Of a stretch of 64,000 nucleotides of DNA, positions 1 to 7,248 are shown one piece after another; position 1 is the first letter of the stretch; each line of letters opens with the position of its first letter. The stretch spans positions 62,001-126,000 of the forward strand of contig NZ_FRBF01000003.1 in the NCBI RefSeq assembly GCF_900142545.1, read 5' to 3'. Made by a program: the position numbers and the translations under genes. Source of the stretch: Fibrobacter sp. UWT2. Lineage in GTDB: Bacteria > Fibrobacterota > Fibrobacteria > Fibrobacterales > Fibrobacteraceae. Under the pieces are notes generated by a model. The model made no database searches and was not told where the DNA came from. It saw only the letters and a list, made by a program, of their open reading frames with translations.

Positions 1-894
1 ATGATGGCATCTTTCGCCGTATTCGGCTGCAGTGACACCAAAACCTCCGCTACGGGAAAAACGGCAGAACCTGCCAAGACCGCTGCAGAAAAATCGGCAG
101 CGCCGGCAGAAAATGCTGCCCCTGCAGAAGCGGCGAATGTTGTTCAGGTGGCAAAGACTATCACGCTTGCGAACGGAGCGAAAGTCACCTGGATTCAAGA
201 TAATCAGGGCGAGAAGCTGAACCCCCGCAGCCTCTTTAGCGATGCAAGCGACTCGCTGTATGCGAGTTTGAATTTGCCCGAAGGCATTCCCGCTTCGGTG
301 AGCACTTTCCTGTTGCAGATCGATGGCAAGAACATCTTGTTTGATGCGGGCCTCGGCGCTTTCGGCGGCCAAACGTTGGATCGCCTCTCTGCGCTCGATG
401 TCACTCCCGATAAAATCGATTTGATTTACTTGACGCATTTCCATATGGACCACATTGCTGGCCTCGTGGTGAAGGACTCTGCCGGCAAAGACGTGAAGGC
501 TTTCAATAACGCAGCCGTTTACGCAGGCAAAGTGGAATATGATGCCTGGATGAATGATCTCCCGAAGAATGACTTGCAGAAAGTGGTCATGGGAATCTAT
601 AAAGATAGCTTGCACTTGTTCGCTTTCGGCGACAGCTTGCCGCATGGGGTGCTCGCGCTCGATGCCGTGGGTCATACTCCTGGCCACACCGCCTTCCAGG
701 TTTCGAACCTGCTCGTGATTGGCGACTTGATGCACGGTTACGCCTTGCAGAAGGACCATCCTGAAATCAATTCCAATTATGACATGGACAAGGAAAAGTC
801 CGTCGAAAGCCGCAAGCGCCTAATGCAATACGCCCGCGACAACAAACTCACCATGGCTGGCATGCACTTGCCGCCTCCGGGATTTGCGGAATAG
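1..894 (+). CDS. MBL-fold metallo-hydrolase lipoprotein (5' end probably outside window)
   Basis: This is a metallo-beta-lactamase-fold hydrolase. The metal-binding motif HFHMDH is visible near residue 147, followed by later histidine/aspartate motifs in VGHTPGHT and IGDLMHG, as in class-B-like periplasmic hydrolases. The N-terminus reads MMASFAVFGC, a lipobox-like end of a signal peptide without its basic start, so the true start codon very likely lies upstream of base 1. An Ala/Pro/Glu-rich linker (about residues 15-45) separates the lipid anchor from the enzyme domain. Substrate is unknown; quorum-lactone, beta-lactam or other ester hydrolysis cannot be told apart from the sequence. The HD hydrolase gene follows after 39 nt. 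Confidence 0.85.
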   Translation: MMASFAVFGCSDTKTSATGKTAEPAKTAAEKSAAPAENAAPAEAANVVQVAKTITLANGAKVTWIQDNQGEKLNPRSLFSDASDSLYASLNLPEGIPASVSTFLLQIDGKNILFDAGLGAFGGQTLDRLSALDVTPDKIDLIYLTHFHMDHIAGLVVKDSAGKDVKAFNNAAVYAGKVEYDAWMNDLPKNDLQKVVMGIYKDSLHLFAFGDSLPHGVLALDAVGHTPGHTAFQVSNLLVIGDLMHGYALQKDHPEINSNYDMDKEKSVESRKRLMQYARDNKLTMAGMHLPPPGFAE

Positions 895-933
895 TTCTAC
901 GGCAGAATAGCTCCGCGCAAACAAGGATTTTCT

Positions 934-2100
934 ATGCAATGGAATGCTGATACAAAAGAACGCATTGAATCTCGTCTGAACGAAAAGGAAAGCTCGCTTG
1001 CCGCATACGCCTGCAAGTCTGCTCAAGCGGTTCGTTTTCACGAGGCTCCAGAAGATCTCCGCCCGAACTTTTTTCACGATGCGGACAAGATTATTCATTC
1101 CTATTGCTACAGCCGCTACATTGACAAAACGCAAGTTTTTTACCTGGTCGAAAATGACCACATTACGCATCGCGTGCTCCACGTGCAACTGGTGGCGAAA
1201 ATCGCAAGAACCATCGGACGATTCTTGAATTTGAACGAAGACCTGATCGAAGCAATTTCGTTAGGGCACGATGTTGGCCACACGCCTTTTGGCCACGATG
1301 GCGAACGTATTATTTCGGCTTTTCTGCAAGAACAAGGCATAGGCATTTTTGAACACAACGTTCAAAGTTTCCGCTTATTCCATGACCTCGAAGCTTACGG
1401 AAAAGGCTTGAACCTTACCGCACAAGTTCTCGACGGAATCATCTGCCACAACGGCGAAATCCTGCAGAACAGCTACGGCTGCGACCGCAACAAAACTCCC
1501 GAAAAGTTGCTGGAGGAATACCGCGAAAGTCTCAAGGGAACTTTTAAATCGAAAGATATGGTGCCGATGACGCTCGAAGGCTGCGTCATGCGCATCTCGG
1601 ACGTGATTGCTTATGTTGGCCGCGACATCGAAGATGCTATCATCTTGAAACTGGTGGAACGCGAAAGCTTGCCCCGCGAAGTCACGGAAGTGCTTGGTGA
1701 TAAGAATAGCACCATCGTGGATACGCTAATCAAGGATTTGGTCAATAACAGCATCGACAAGGAAACGCTCAGCTTTTCGCCGGCTGTTTTTGACGCTCTG
1801 AACCGCCTGAAAGATTGGAACTACAAGAACATCTACCTGAATCCGAAAAAGTCGACGCAAGACGAAAAAATCAAGACGATGTTCCGAACCGTTTTGGCGG
1901 AATGCCTCGAAGAACTCGGCTCCGACAAAAAAGTCACCGGCATCAATCACTGGTTCAATTCCATGAGCGCCGAATATAAAGATTCGACCCCCAAGCCGCG
2001 CGTTGTCGCCGACTATGTCTCCGGCATGACCGATGACTATCTGATGAACGCCTACAAGGAAATCGTCATTCCCAAGTCGTTCGGAATCAGTTTCAAGTAA
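934..2100 (+). CDS. dgt: dGTP triphosphohydrolase-like HD-domain protein
   Basis: The protein belongs to the HD-domain dNTPase family (Dgt/SAMHD1-like), which cleaves dNTPs to nucleoside and triphosphate. The family signature is clear: HRVLHVQ near residue 68, then SLGHDVGHTPFGHDGE near residue 107, giving the H...HD...D metal site, followed by FEHNVQS. At 388 residues it has the length of the shorter bacterial dGTPases. The start at 934 follows an AAGGA-like ribosome site. In some lineages such enzymes deplete nucleotides during phage infection, and this one sits at the edge of an accessory island; that role is inference, and housekeeping dNTP control is equally possible. Confidence 0.85.
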   Translation: MQWNADTKERIESRLNEKESSLAAYACKSAQAVRFHEAPEDLRPNFFHDADKIIHSYCYSRYIDKTQVFYLVENDHITHRVLHVQLVAKIARTIGRFLNLNEDLIEAISLGHDVGHTPFGHDGERIISAFLQEQGIGIFEHNVQSFRLFHDLEAYGKGLNLTAQVLDGIICHNGEILQNSYGCDRNKTPEKLLEEYRESLKGTFKSKDMVPMTLEGCVMRISDVIAYVGRDIEDAIILKLVERESLPREVTEVLGDKNSTIVDTLIKDLVNNSIDKETLSFSPAVFDALNRLKDWNYKNIYLNPKKSTQDEKIKTMFRTVLAECLEELGSDKKVTGINHWFNSMSAEYKDSTPKPRVVADYVSGMTDDYLMNAYKEIVIPKSFGISFK

Positions 2101-2137
2101 AATTGTCCTTTTGAGGAATTTTTCAAAGAGTCGTGCG

Positions 2138-2171
2138 TGCGACTCTATTTGTCGCATACACCTCCTATATT
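2138..2171 (+). promoter_or_regulatory. Island element A: dyad plus -10 box
   Basis: A perfect inverted repeat TGCGAC (2138-2143) / GTCGCA (2151-2156) with a 7-nt spacer is followed after 9 nt by TATATT (2166-2171). The same arrangement recurs before other island genes. Caveat: GAGTCG/CGACTC (2128-2145) can also form a hairpin just after the dgt gene, so part of the sequence may serve as a terminator. The next gene downstream is the small one at 2244. Confidence 0.6.
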
Positions 2172-2243
2172 TTTATCGAAGTATTTGACAATATGTGTTA
2201 AAAAGACGATAAGGTATATGGTGAAATCGCAAAAGGAGTTAAT

Positions 2244-2408
2244 ATGACGCTCGAAGAAAAAGTAAAGGAACTGTATAACGAACTGAAGCCCAAGTGCCAA
2301 GCCGAAGGCCTGAACTTGAATTGGGAAATCCATAAAGCCTTAAGGCGATTCCGCAAGGAACATCCCGATCTGGACGACCAGTGGGCTAGAGAGGCTGAGG
2401 GGCTGTAA
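2244..2408 (+). CDS. Small protein of unknown function (54 aa)
   Basis: A short open frame starts at ATG 2244 behind an AAAGGAG ribosome site and encodes 54 residues (MTLEEKVKELYNELKPK...), charged and probably helical, with no cysteine pattern or membrane segment. I do not recognise it. It lies downstream of element A and of a second promoter-like TTGACA at 2185-2190. Its 3' end runs into a decayed winged-helix gene end in another frame, so it may itself be what is left of a longer gene. Confidence 0.5.
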   Translation: MTLEEKVKELYNELKPKCQAEGLNLNWEIHKALRRFRKEHPDLDDQWAREAEGL

Positions 2409-2547
2409 TGTCGGAGAAAATGTCGGTGCAAATGTCGATATAAACGAGCGTGAAGTAATAGAAATGGATTCAGAAAATTCTCGTATATCGGCAAAAGAGG
2501 TTGCTGTACGAATGAAAAAGTGCAAAATATGCAAAAATAATTCCTAA
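2398..2547 (+). pseudogene. Remnant of the C-terminus of an AlbA_2/winged-helix type regulator
   Basis: An open frame without a start codon reads NVGENVGANVDINEREV and then NSRISAKEVAVRMKK before ending KICKNNS-stop. Asn-Val-Gly repeats followed by an 'SRISAKEVA' helix-turn-helix are typical of the C-terminal tail of AlbA_2 (Schlafen-like) winged-helix proteins. The domain breaks off within the helix-turn-helix and ends in a sequence shared with the copy at 5582. This is a broken gene end, not a functional product. Confidence 0.5.
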
Positions 2548-2589
2548 CACCATTTAAACCATGAACTTCATTGATTTCTTGATGGAACC
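2522..2589 (+). repeat. Direct repeat, left copy (two blocks)
   Basis: Block 1 (2522-2546, starting GCAAAATATGCAAAAATAAT) is identical over 25 bp to 5582-5606. Block 2 (2553-2589) matches 5656-5692 with few mismatches and contains a short frame starting ATG at 2561, coding MNFIDFLMEPQGLLSLG-stop (to 2614). The right copy codes MNVIDFMMEPKI-stop. The two copies bracket the three-gene operon at 2680-5482 and may mark its insertion or duplication boundaries. Confidence 0.75.
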
Positions 2590-2626
2590 CCAAGGCTTGC
2601 TTTCCTTGGGCTGATATAACCAAAGT

Positions 2627-2660
2627 TGCGACTGTATTTGTCGTATGAGTGTCGTATATT
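2627..2660 (+). promoter_or_regulatory. Island element B: dyad plus -10 box
   Basis: TGCGAC (2627-2632), 7-nt spacer TGTATTT, GTCGTA (2640-2645), then 9 nt and TATATT (2655-2660). The start codon of the DnaB-like gene is only 20 nt further, with AAAAAAGGAG between, so a transcript starting about 7 nt after the -10 box would have a very short leader containing just the ribosome site. Same spacing as elements A, C, D and G. Confidence 0.7.
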
Positions 2661-2679
2661 ATGAAAAAAGGAGTAATAT

Positions 2680-4032
2680 ATGACACATGAAAAAAGTACA
2701 GATGGTTTAGGTGCTATGGCCGCAGCAGAAATGGCCAAGGCTTTCCGCTACTACAATTACGTGCGGGAGTTTTATGGTTACCTTTGCGATTCGCTGGATT
2801 TGGTCTTTGAAGACGACTGTAATGAATTCGACCCGGCGTATGCTCCGGCTGAGAAGGAGTTTCCGCCTACCGACGGAATAGATGAAAATTCTACCGCTAG
2901 GGCGCTTGCGCTTGACAAAATGGCTCGGGCTATTCGCGCCTATGAAACAATGCAGACAATCGTTGCGGTTTTTGACGAAAAGAGCGTTGAGAATGCAGCG
3001 AAAAATCGCGGAATGATGCAGGATTCCCACAAGTTCGCACTTACAAGTATCGCGGAATGGTTCCCGATGCCAAGTATCTGGCGGGAATTTGACGAATCAG
3101 CGCAAAAATGGCTTGACAAATATTCTGGCGATGCTCAAAGTGCTGTGTCGCTGATGGAGCCGCTTTCACTTGAATCTACAATTCACAAGATTTTCGCGGA
3201 GCAGAAGGAATGCCTTGAAAAATTTTTGCCGCAAAAAATTGAGGAACTAAAAAAGTTGCAGACTGAAATGGACTCTTCATACAAAGGTAAAGCGGATTGG
3301 TCAAGTCAACTTCGTCGAGGAGAATTGACAATTCTTGCGGCGCGATCGGGAGTTGGAATGAAAACGTTTGCATTGAACGTTGCAGAGAATGTGGCGTTGG
3401 ATGACGGCAAGGGTGTCGTTTATTTCGATCTGAATAATAGCGGTGCGCAACGCAGCGAGCAACTCCTTTGCCAGCGTGCTAATGTGGACTATTGCAAAAT
3501 TGATGAGGATACCCTCGATAAAACCGAGATGAAAATGCTCATGACGGCGGTGGGTGAAATCATACATTCGCATTTACGAATTGAAGACGCTACTGATATG
3601 AGTCTTACTGAACTTGCGCGAAAAGCAAGGCTTTACAAGCAGCTTAAATCACTAGATGTTCTGATTATCGATTACTTGCAGCTACTGAAGGTTCAATCGA
3701 ACACGAATAGGGATGAGTCTCTAAAGAGGGCGGCTTGGACGCTGAAAAATCTTGCCGTGGAATTGCATATTTCTATTCTGCTCCTCTACCCGCTTGGCAG
3801 AGAAACGTCTGCTGAACAGGAACGGCCCCAGTTGTCTGACTTTATCGAAATTCCGGGCGTTACGCAAGAAGCCGATGCCGTTTGGATTCTTGACCGTGCC
3901 TTTACGCGCACCCACCGCGAAGAAGATAGAGAAAAAGCGGAACTCTCCATCGTCAAATCCGGTGACAACTCCGAGAAAAACATTCCCTTGCGCTTTACGC
4001 GCAAGAAAGGGTTTGCTTTGGCTGAAGCATGA
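2680..4032 (+). CDS. DnaB-like RecA-fold ATPase with altered Walker A
   Basis: The C-terminal half (about residues 205-445 of 450) aligns by eye with the replicative DnaB helicase ATPase domain: LRRGELTILAAR, then SGVGMKTFALNVA, the Walker B LDVLIIDYLQLL (about 325-336), and GRETSAEQERPQLSDFIE...QEADAV, equivalent to the DnaB region after Walker B. The N-terminal 200 residues are not DnaB-like. Without gaps, the P-loop of DnaB (R-P-S-M-G-K-T) matches R-S-G-V-G-M-K here, so the catalytic Lys position holds Met, with Lys shifted one place. The protein may therefore bind rather than hydrolyse ATP, or use a shifted loop. It heads an operon with the SLOG gene (27-nt gap) and an unknown. It is not the housekeeping helicase by length and context. 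Start chosen at the ATG behind AAAAAAGGAG. Confidence 0.75.
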   Translation: MTHEKSTDGLGAMAAAEMAKAFRYYNYVREFYGYLCDSLDLVFEDDCNEFDPAYAPAEKEFPPTDGIDENSTARALALDKMARAIRAYETMQTIVAVFDEKSVENAAKNRGMMQDSHKFALTSIAEWFPMPSIWREFDESAQKWLDKYSGDAQSAVSLMEPLSLESTIHKIFAEQKECLEKFLPQKIEELKKLQTEMDSSYKGKADWSSQLRRGELTILAARSGVGMKTFALNVAENVALDDGKGVVYFDLNNSGAQRSEQLLCQRANVDYCKIDEDTLDKTEMKMLMTAVGEIIHSHLRIEDATDMSLTELARKARLYKQLKSLDVLIIDYLQLLKVQSNTNRDESLKRAAWTLKNLAVELHISILLLYPLGRETSAEQERPQLSDFIEIPGVTQEADAVWILDRAFTRTHREEDREKAELSIVKSGDNSEKNIPLRFTRKKGFALAEA

Positions 4033-4059
4033 ATTTAAAAGCGAAAAAATGGAGTTGAC

Positions 4060-4776
4060 ATGAAACTATTTGATAAACTTCCCGCAGCGACAGGCAACAG
4101 CAAGACATACGCAGGTATCGGGCATCGCGACTTGGGCGGTTTTCGCGAGCCGAACACCAATGAGCCCGTAGAAAACGTGATGGCGTGGATTGCGGGCGAA
4201 CTCGAAAAATTCGGCTACACGCTGAACAGTGGCGGCGCCAAGGGGGCCGACGCGGCTTTTGAATACGGTGTAAAGTCGCCAGCCCACAAGAACATCTTCA
4301 CTCCCGCAGATGCGACGGAAACGACCCGCTCCATCGCTCAGGAACTGCACCCCGCACACGAACGCCTACAAGGGCATGCGCTTGATTTGTACGCACGGAA
4401 CACGAACCAGGTTTTCGGAAGAAACCTTGACTGCACCATCGATTTTGTGGTGTGCTACACCAAGGACGGCTGCGAGACTGCCGCGACGCGCTCGCGCGAT
4501 TCGGGCGGCACGGGCCAGGCAATCGAAATGGCCGACTGTAAGGGTGCGAAGGTGTTCAACATGAAAAACCGCGACTGGTTCGAGCGGCTCAAAAAGTATC
4601 TGGTGAACGAAGCGGGTATAGCTGCTGCAGATGCGCTGGATTTCCCGAAGACATTTGCGAAGGTGCCCCGCAACCTTGTGGACTTTACTCCGCAAAAGCC
4701 TGCGGCGAATGCCAAGCCCGCACCCAAAATGAGCAACAAGCAAATACGTAGCCTTATGAAAGCGATGAAAAGGTGA
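4060..4776 (+). CDS. SLOG-superfamily (DprA-like) protein
   Basis: A 238-residue protein with the Rossmann-like SLOG fold as in phage 'DprA-like' proteins. It starts with TYAGIGHRDL (beta strand and Gly motif, about residues 16-25), then the nucleotide-binding loop LNSGGAKGADAAFE (about 55-68), HPAHERL, RNTNQVFGRN, and the late GGTGQAIEMA motif (about 148-158) before VFNM. SLOG domains bind nucleotides or nucleotide-derived ligands and occur as sensors or effectors in defence and toxin systems. The last about 45 residues are Lys/Ala/Pro-rich and probably disordered. It is the middle gene of an operon, 27 nt after the DnaB-like gene and 4 nt before the next. The G+C-richer codons contrast with the neighbouring A+T-rich island genes. 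Confidence 0.75.
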   Translation: MKLFDKLPAATGNSKTYAGIGHRDLGGFREPNTNEPVENVMAWIAGELEKFGYTLNSGGAKGADAAFEYGVKSPAHKNIFTPADATETTRSIAQELHPAHERLQGHALDLYARNTNQVFGRNLDCTIDFVVCYTKDGCETAATRSRDSGGTGQAIEMADCKGAKVFNMKNRDWFERLKKYLVNEAGIAAADALDFPKTFAKVPRNLVDFTPQKPAANAKPAPKMSNKQIRSLMKAMKR

Positions 4777-4780
4777 ATCC

Positions 4781-5482
4781 ATGAATTCCAACATGATTGC
4801 GCGGCCCGTCAAGTGGAATGTTCTTGAAGATTTCTACAAGGGCGTTGAGGGCGGCTTGGACAAACTTGCGAAAATGAAGGAGCTTTGCAAGTTTAGGGCG
4901 GAAGAATACTTTGGGGAACCCCGCTTGCGAATGGCCGAGGTGAACATGGAGTTTCTTTTTGACCGACAGCAACAGCTGAATGCTGAATTTACTTGGACCG
5001 AAGAAAATATCGACAAGTTGGTGCGCCTTGACCAGCATATCCGCAAGCTTGAATACGAGTTGTACCAAAAATTCGTCGGAATAAAGAAAAACCTTGATGG
5101 CCTAATTGCTCAGGGTTTCAATGATTACAGGGATTATCAGGTTACGGGAAAGATTGATTACGACGAGATGTACATTGACGACGAAGAACATGAACGTAAA
5201 AAGGACTGGGTGAGCGGCCTTTTGCAAGATTACGCGAACTGGGGGCTCCTGGACTGGTTTACATTTGGCGATGGAGACGAGCCCGATGACCCGCGCGACA
5301 ACGAGGACTATATATTTGAAGCGTGGGGCCGGTGGCTCAAGTACGATTACTTTGTAAAGAACGGGATGACGCACTACTTGTGTCACCTGTTGGACACTCA
5401 CGAATGGAGCCTTTATTCGTATAGCGACATCGTTGAAATGGACCCAAGGTGCTTTTACCTTGATTACAAAATTTCGCTTTAA
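4781..5482 (+). CDS. Acidic protein of unknown function, third gene of the DnaB-like/SLOG operon
   Basis: A 233-residue protein with no motif I recognise. The first 120 residues look helical (long stretches of Leu/Lys/Glu/Gln). The rest is rich in aromatic and acidic residues (e.g. YDEMYIDDEEHERKKDW, FTFGDGDEPDDPRDNEDY), with no signal peptide or membrane span. It starts 4 nt after the SLOG gene, so it is almost certainly co-transcribed and probably translationally coupled. Its tight linkage to an ATPase and a nucleotide-binding-type protein suggests a partner or effector subunit; that is inference only. Confidence 0.7.
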   Translation: MNSNMIARPVKWNVLEDFYKGVEGGLDKLAKMKELCKFRAEEYFGEPRLRMAEVNMEFLFDRQQQLNAEFTWTEENIDKLVRLDQHIRKLEYELYQKFVGIKKNLDGLIAQGFNDYRDYQVTGKIDYDEMYIDDEEHERKKDWVSGLLQDYANWGLLDWFTFGDGDEPDDPRDNEDYIFEAWGRWLKYDYFVKNGMTHYLCHLLDTHEWSLYSYSDIVEMDPRCFYLDYKISL

Positions 5483-5529
5483 GGGGGCGATTGCCCATGC
5501 CGGATTACAGAAAATTCTCCAATGTCTAG

Positions 5530-5607
5530 AAACGAGTGCTGATTTTTCATGGGAAATGGTTCCGTGAATTAAAGAAAAACGGCAAAATATGCAAAAATAA
5601 TTCCTAG
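5530..5607 (+). pseudogene. Second gene-end remnant terminating in KICKNNS
   Basis: An open stretch without a start codon reads GKWFRELKKNGKI and ends CKNNS-stop. 'LKKNGKI' resembles the wing of winged-helix domains (as in AlbA_2 tails), and the last seven codons are identical to those of the remnant ending at 2547. The similarity outside the shared end is short, so the assignment is tentative. Confidence 0.35.
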
Positions 5608-5692
5608 AAGGGTGTGAACGGTATTTTGTGCCGGCCTTCTATGACGAAAATGGAATTTTAACCATGAACGTCATTGATTTTATGATGGAGCC
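5582..5692 (+). repeat. Direct repeat, right copy (two blocks)
   Basis: Block 1 (5582-5606) is identical over 25 bp to 2522-2546; block 2 (5656-5692) matches 2553-2589 and begins the short frame ATG 5664 to stop 5702 (MNVIDFMMEPKI). Between the blocks lies about 50 nt absent from the left copy, which contains arms AGAAGG (about 5605-5611) and CCTTCT (about 5635-5641) that could pair. Confidence 0.75.
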
Positions 5693-5746
5693 GAAGATTT
5701 GACTAAAATTGACGAAATTTGCATGAAATCGACAATTTTACACTTT

Positions 5747-5830
5747 TTCGGTGGGAAAAGTGCGCTTTTAGTACACTAATTCGCTTGAAAAAGTGCGTTA
5801 ACGCGTTGACAATTCGGTTGGAAAAGTGTA
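5747..5830 (+). repeat. Three phased 18-bp repeats upstream of the DUF4143 ATPase
   Basis: Three copies of TTCGsTKGrAAAAGTGyr lie at 5747-5764, 5780-5797 and 5813-5830. The period is exactly 33 bp twice, about three helical turns, so all copies face the same side of DNA. The first copy also forms an inverted repeat with CACTTTTT at 5741. The array ends 10 bp before the ATG at 5841, a position expected for binding sites of an autoregulatory protein. Confidence 0.75.
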
Positions 5831-5840
5831 GTTTTGAGAC

Positions 5841-7178
5841 ATGTTCAAGAGAAAAATCCTTAAAGAATTTGAAAATTGGAAGATCTCGGGGGGCAAAAAG
5901 AAGGCCCTGGTTGTCAAGGGAATGCGTCAAATCGGCAAGACATCCAGCGTCCTGGAATTCGCCCGCAACAACTACGAGAGCGTCGTCTATATCAACTTTA
6001 AGGAAAATGAAAATGCGAAGAAGGTCTTCGAGGGAGACCTGAACGTCAATAGGATTACTATAGACCTTTCGGCGCTTTTCCCCAATGCGCATTTTGTCGA
6101 GAACAAGACCGTCATCATCTTCGATGAAATTCAGGAATGTGCAAACGCCCGCGCAAGCATCAAGCCTTTTATGGAAGATGGTCGCTACGATGTCATCTGT
6201 ACTGGCTCCCTGCTTGGTATTAAGGGGTACAACCGTAAAAAGGGAAAAGGTGTCCCGACTGGCTTTGAAAGAATAATTTATATGAAACCCATGGACTTCG
6301 AGGAATTTCTGTGGGCAAAGGGCATAGGCGAAAATGTCATTGATTATTTGAAGGAATGCTTCGCGAAAAAGGAACCCGTAAGCGAGGCGACGCACAACGC
6401 CATGCTCCGCTACTTCAAGGAATACCTTTGTGTAGGCGGGCTCCCTTATGTTGTTTCTCGATTTGTCGAGACGAACGACATGAATGTCGTTTGGCAGGAA
6501 CAGCAGGACATTCTTGAAGAATACAAGGACGACTTTGGCAAGCACCTTGACGAGAACGAAAATGAGGAAATCGACCGCACGCTTCTTGGCCGCATCAACC
6601 GTGTATTCGATTCCATACCAGCCCAACTCGCGAAGGAAAACAACAAATTCGTTTATTCGCAACTAGAAAAGAAGGGTCGTTCCGAAAATTACCAAACCGC
6701 AATCCAATGGCTCTACGACTGTGGCATAATCAACATTTGCCACAACCTGACCAACATCGCAGAACCCCTTGAAGGCTACAAGATCGAGAATACGTTTAAG
6801 ATTTATGTGCAGGATTCCGGCCTGTTTGTCGCCATGCTGGAACGCGGCACCGCGGCCAAGATTCTAAGCGGCGATCTGGGATTCTATAAAGGCGCCATCT
6901 ACGAGAACATCATCGCAGATTGTTTCTCTAAACAAGGTCGCAAACTATTCTACTTCCGCAAAGAATCCGGGCTAGAAATTGACTTTGTAGAAAATGTCGG
7001 CGGCGAACTCGCCATTATTGAAGTCAAGGCGACCACGGGCCGTTCCAAGTCGGCAAAAACCGTTCTGAATAACGACAATTACGCCGCCAATATCGGTTAC
7101 AAACTTTCCGAAAACAACATCGGCGTAGCCGGCAAGATGATTACACTGCCGTACTACATGGCGATGTTCTTGGAGTGA
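5841..7178 (+). CDS. AAA-family ATPase with DUF4143 C-terminal domain
   Basis: The 445-residue protein has the AAA_14/DUF4143 architecture. Walker A is GMRQIGKTSS (about residues 27-36), Walker B VIIFDEIQE (about 90-98), the sensor stretch is CTGSLLGI, and the GFERIIYMKPMDFEEFLWA block follows. The C-terminal part ends with a restriction-endonuclease-like pattern (EIDFVEN...LAIIEVKATTGRSKSA), the usual DUF4143 ending. Such proteins are common, mobile, patchily distributed genes whose biochemical role is not established; defence or selfish maintenance has been suggested. It is a single-gene unit preceded by three phased repeats and followed by convergent restriction-modification. Confidence 0.85.
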   Translation: MFKRKILKEFENWKISGGKKKALVVKGMRQIGKTSSVLEFARNNYESVVYINFKENENAKKVFEGDLNVNRITIDLSALFPNAHFVENKTVIIFDEIQECANARASIKPFMEDGRYDVICTGSLLGIKGYNRKKGKGVPTGFERIIYMKPMDFEEFLWAKGIGENVIDYLKECFAKKEPVSEATHNAMLRYFKEYLCVGGLPYVVSRFVETNDMNVVWQEQQDILEEYKDDFGKHLDENENEEIDRTLLGRINRVFDSIPAQLAKENNKFVYSQLEKKGRSENYQTAIQWLYDCGIINICHNLTNIAEPLEGYKIENTFKIYVQDSGLFVAMLERGTAAKILSGDLGFYKGAIYENIIADCFSKQGRKLFYFRKESGLEIDFVENVGGELAIIEVKATTGRSKSAKTVLNNDNYAANIGYKLSENNIGVAGKMITLPYYMAMFLE

Positions 7179-7227
7179 ACGAAGGTTTCCACTTACTATG
7201 CAGAAAATGGGAAAATTGACTTATGAT

Positions 7228-7243
7228 TTCTAGGATCCTAGAA
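7228..7243. terminator. Perfect 16-bp palindrome between convergent genes
   Basis: TTCTAGGATCCTAGAA lies in the 70-nt gap between two convergent genes (stops at 7178 plus and 7249 minus). It could fold as a short hairpin followed by ATTTGTTT and act as a bidirectional terminator, but the stem is weak and it may instead be a protein site. Confidence 0.35.
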
Positions 7244-7248
7244 TTTGT

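Noticed and set aside
5747-5830. Three regularly spaced repeats as a CRISPR array
   Set aside because: Only three imperfect 18-bp copies with 15-bp gaps, no cas genes, and placed as an operator before a gene.
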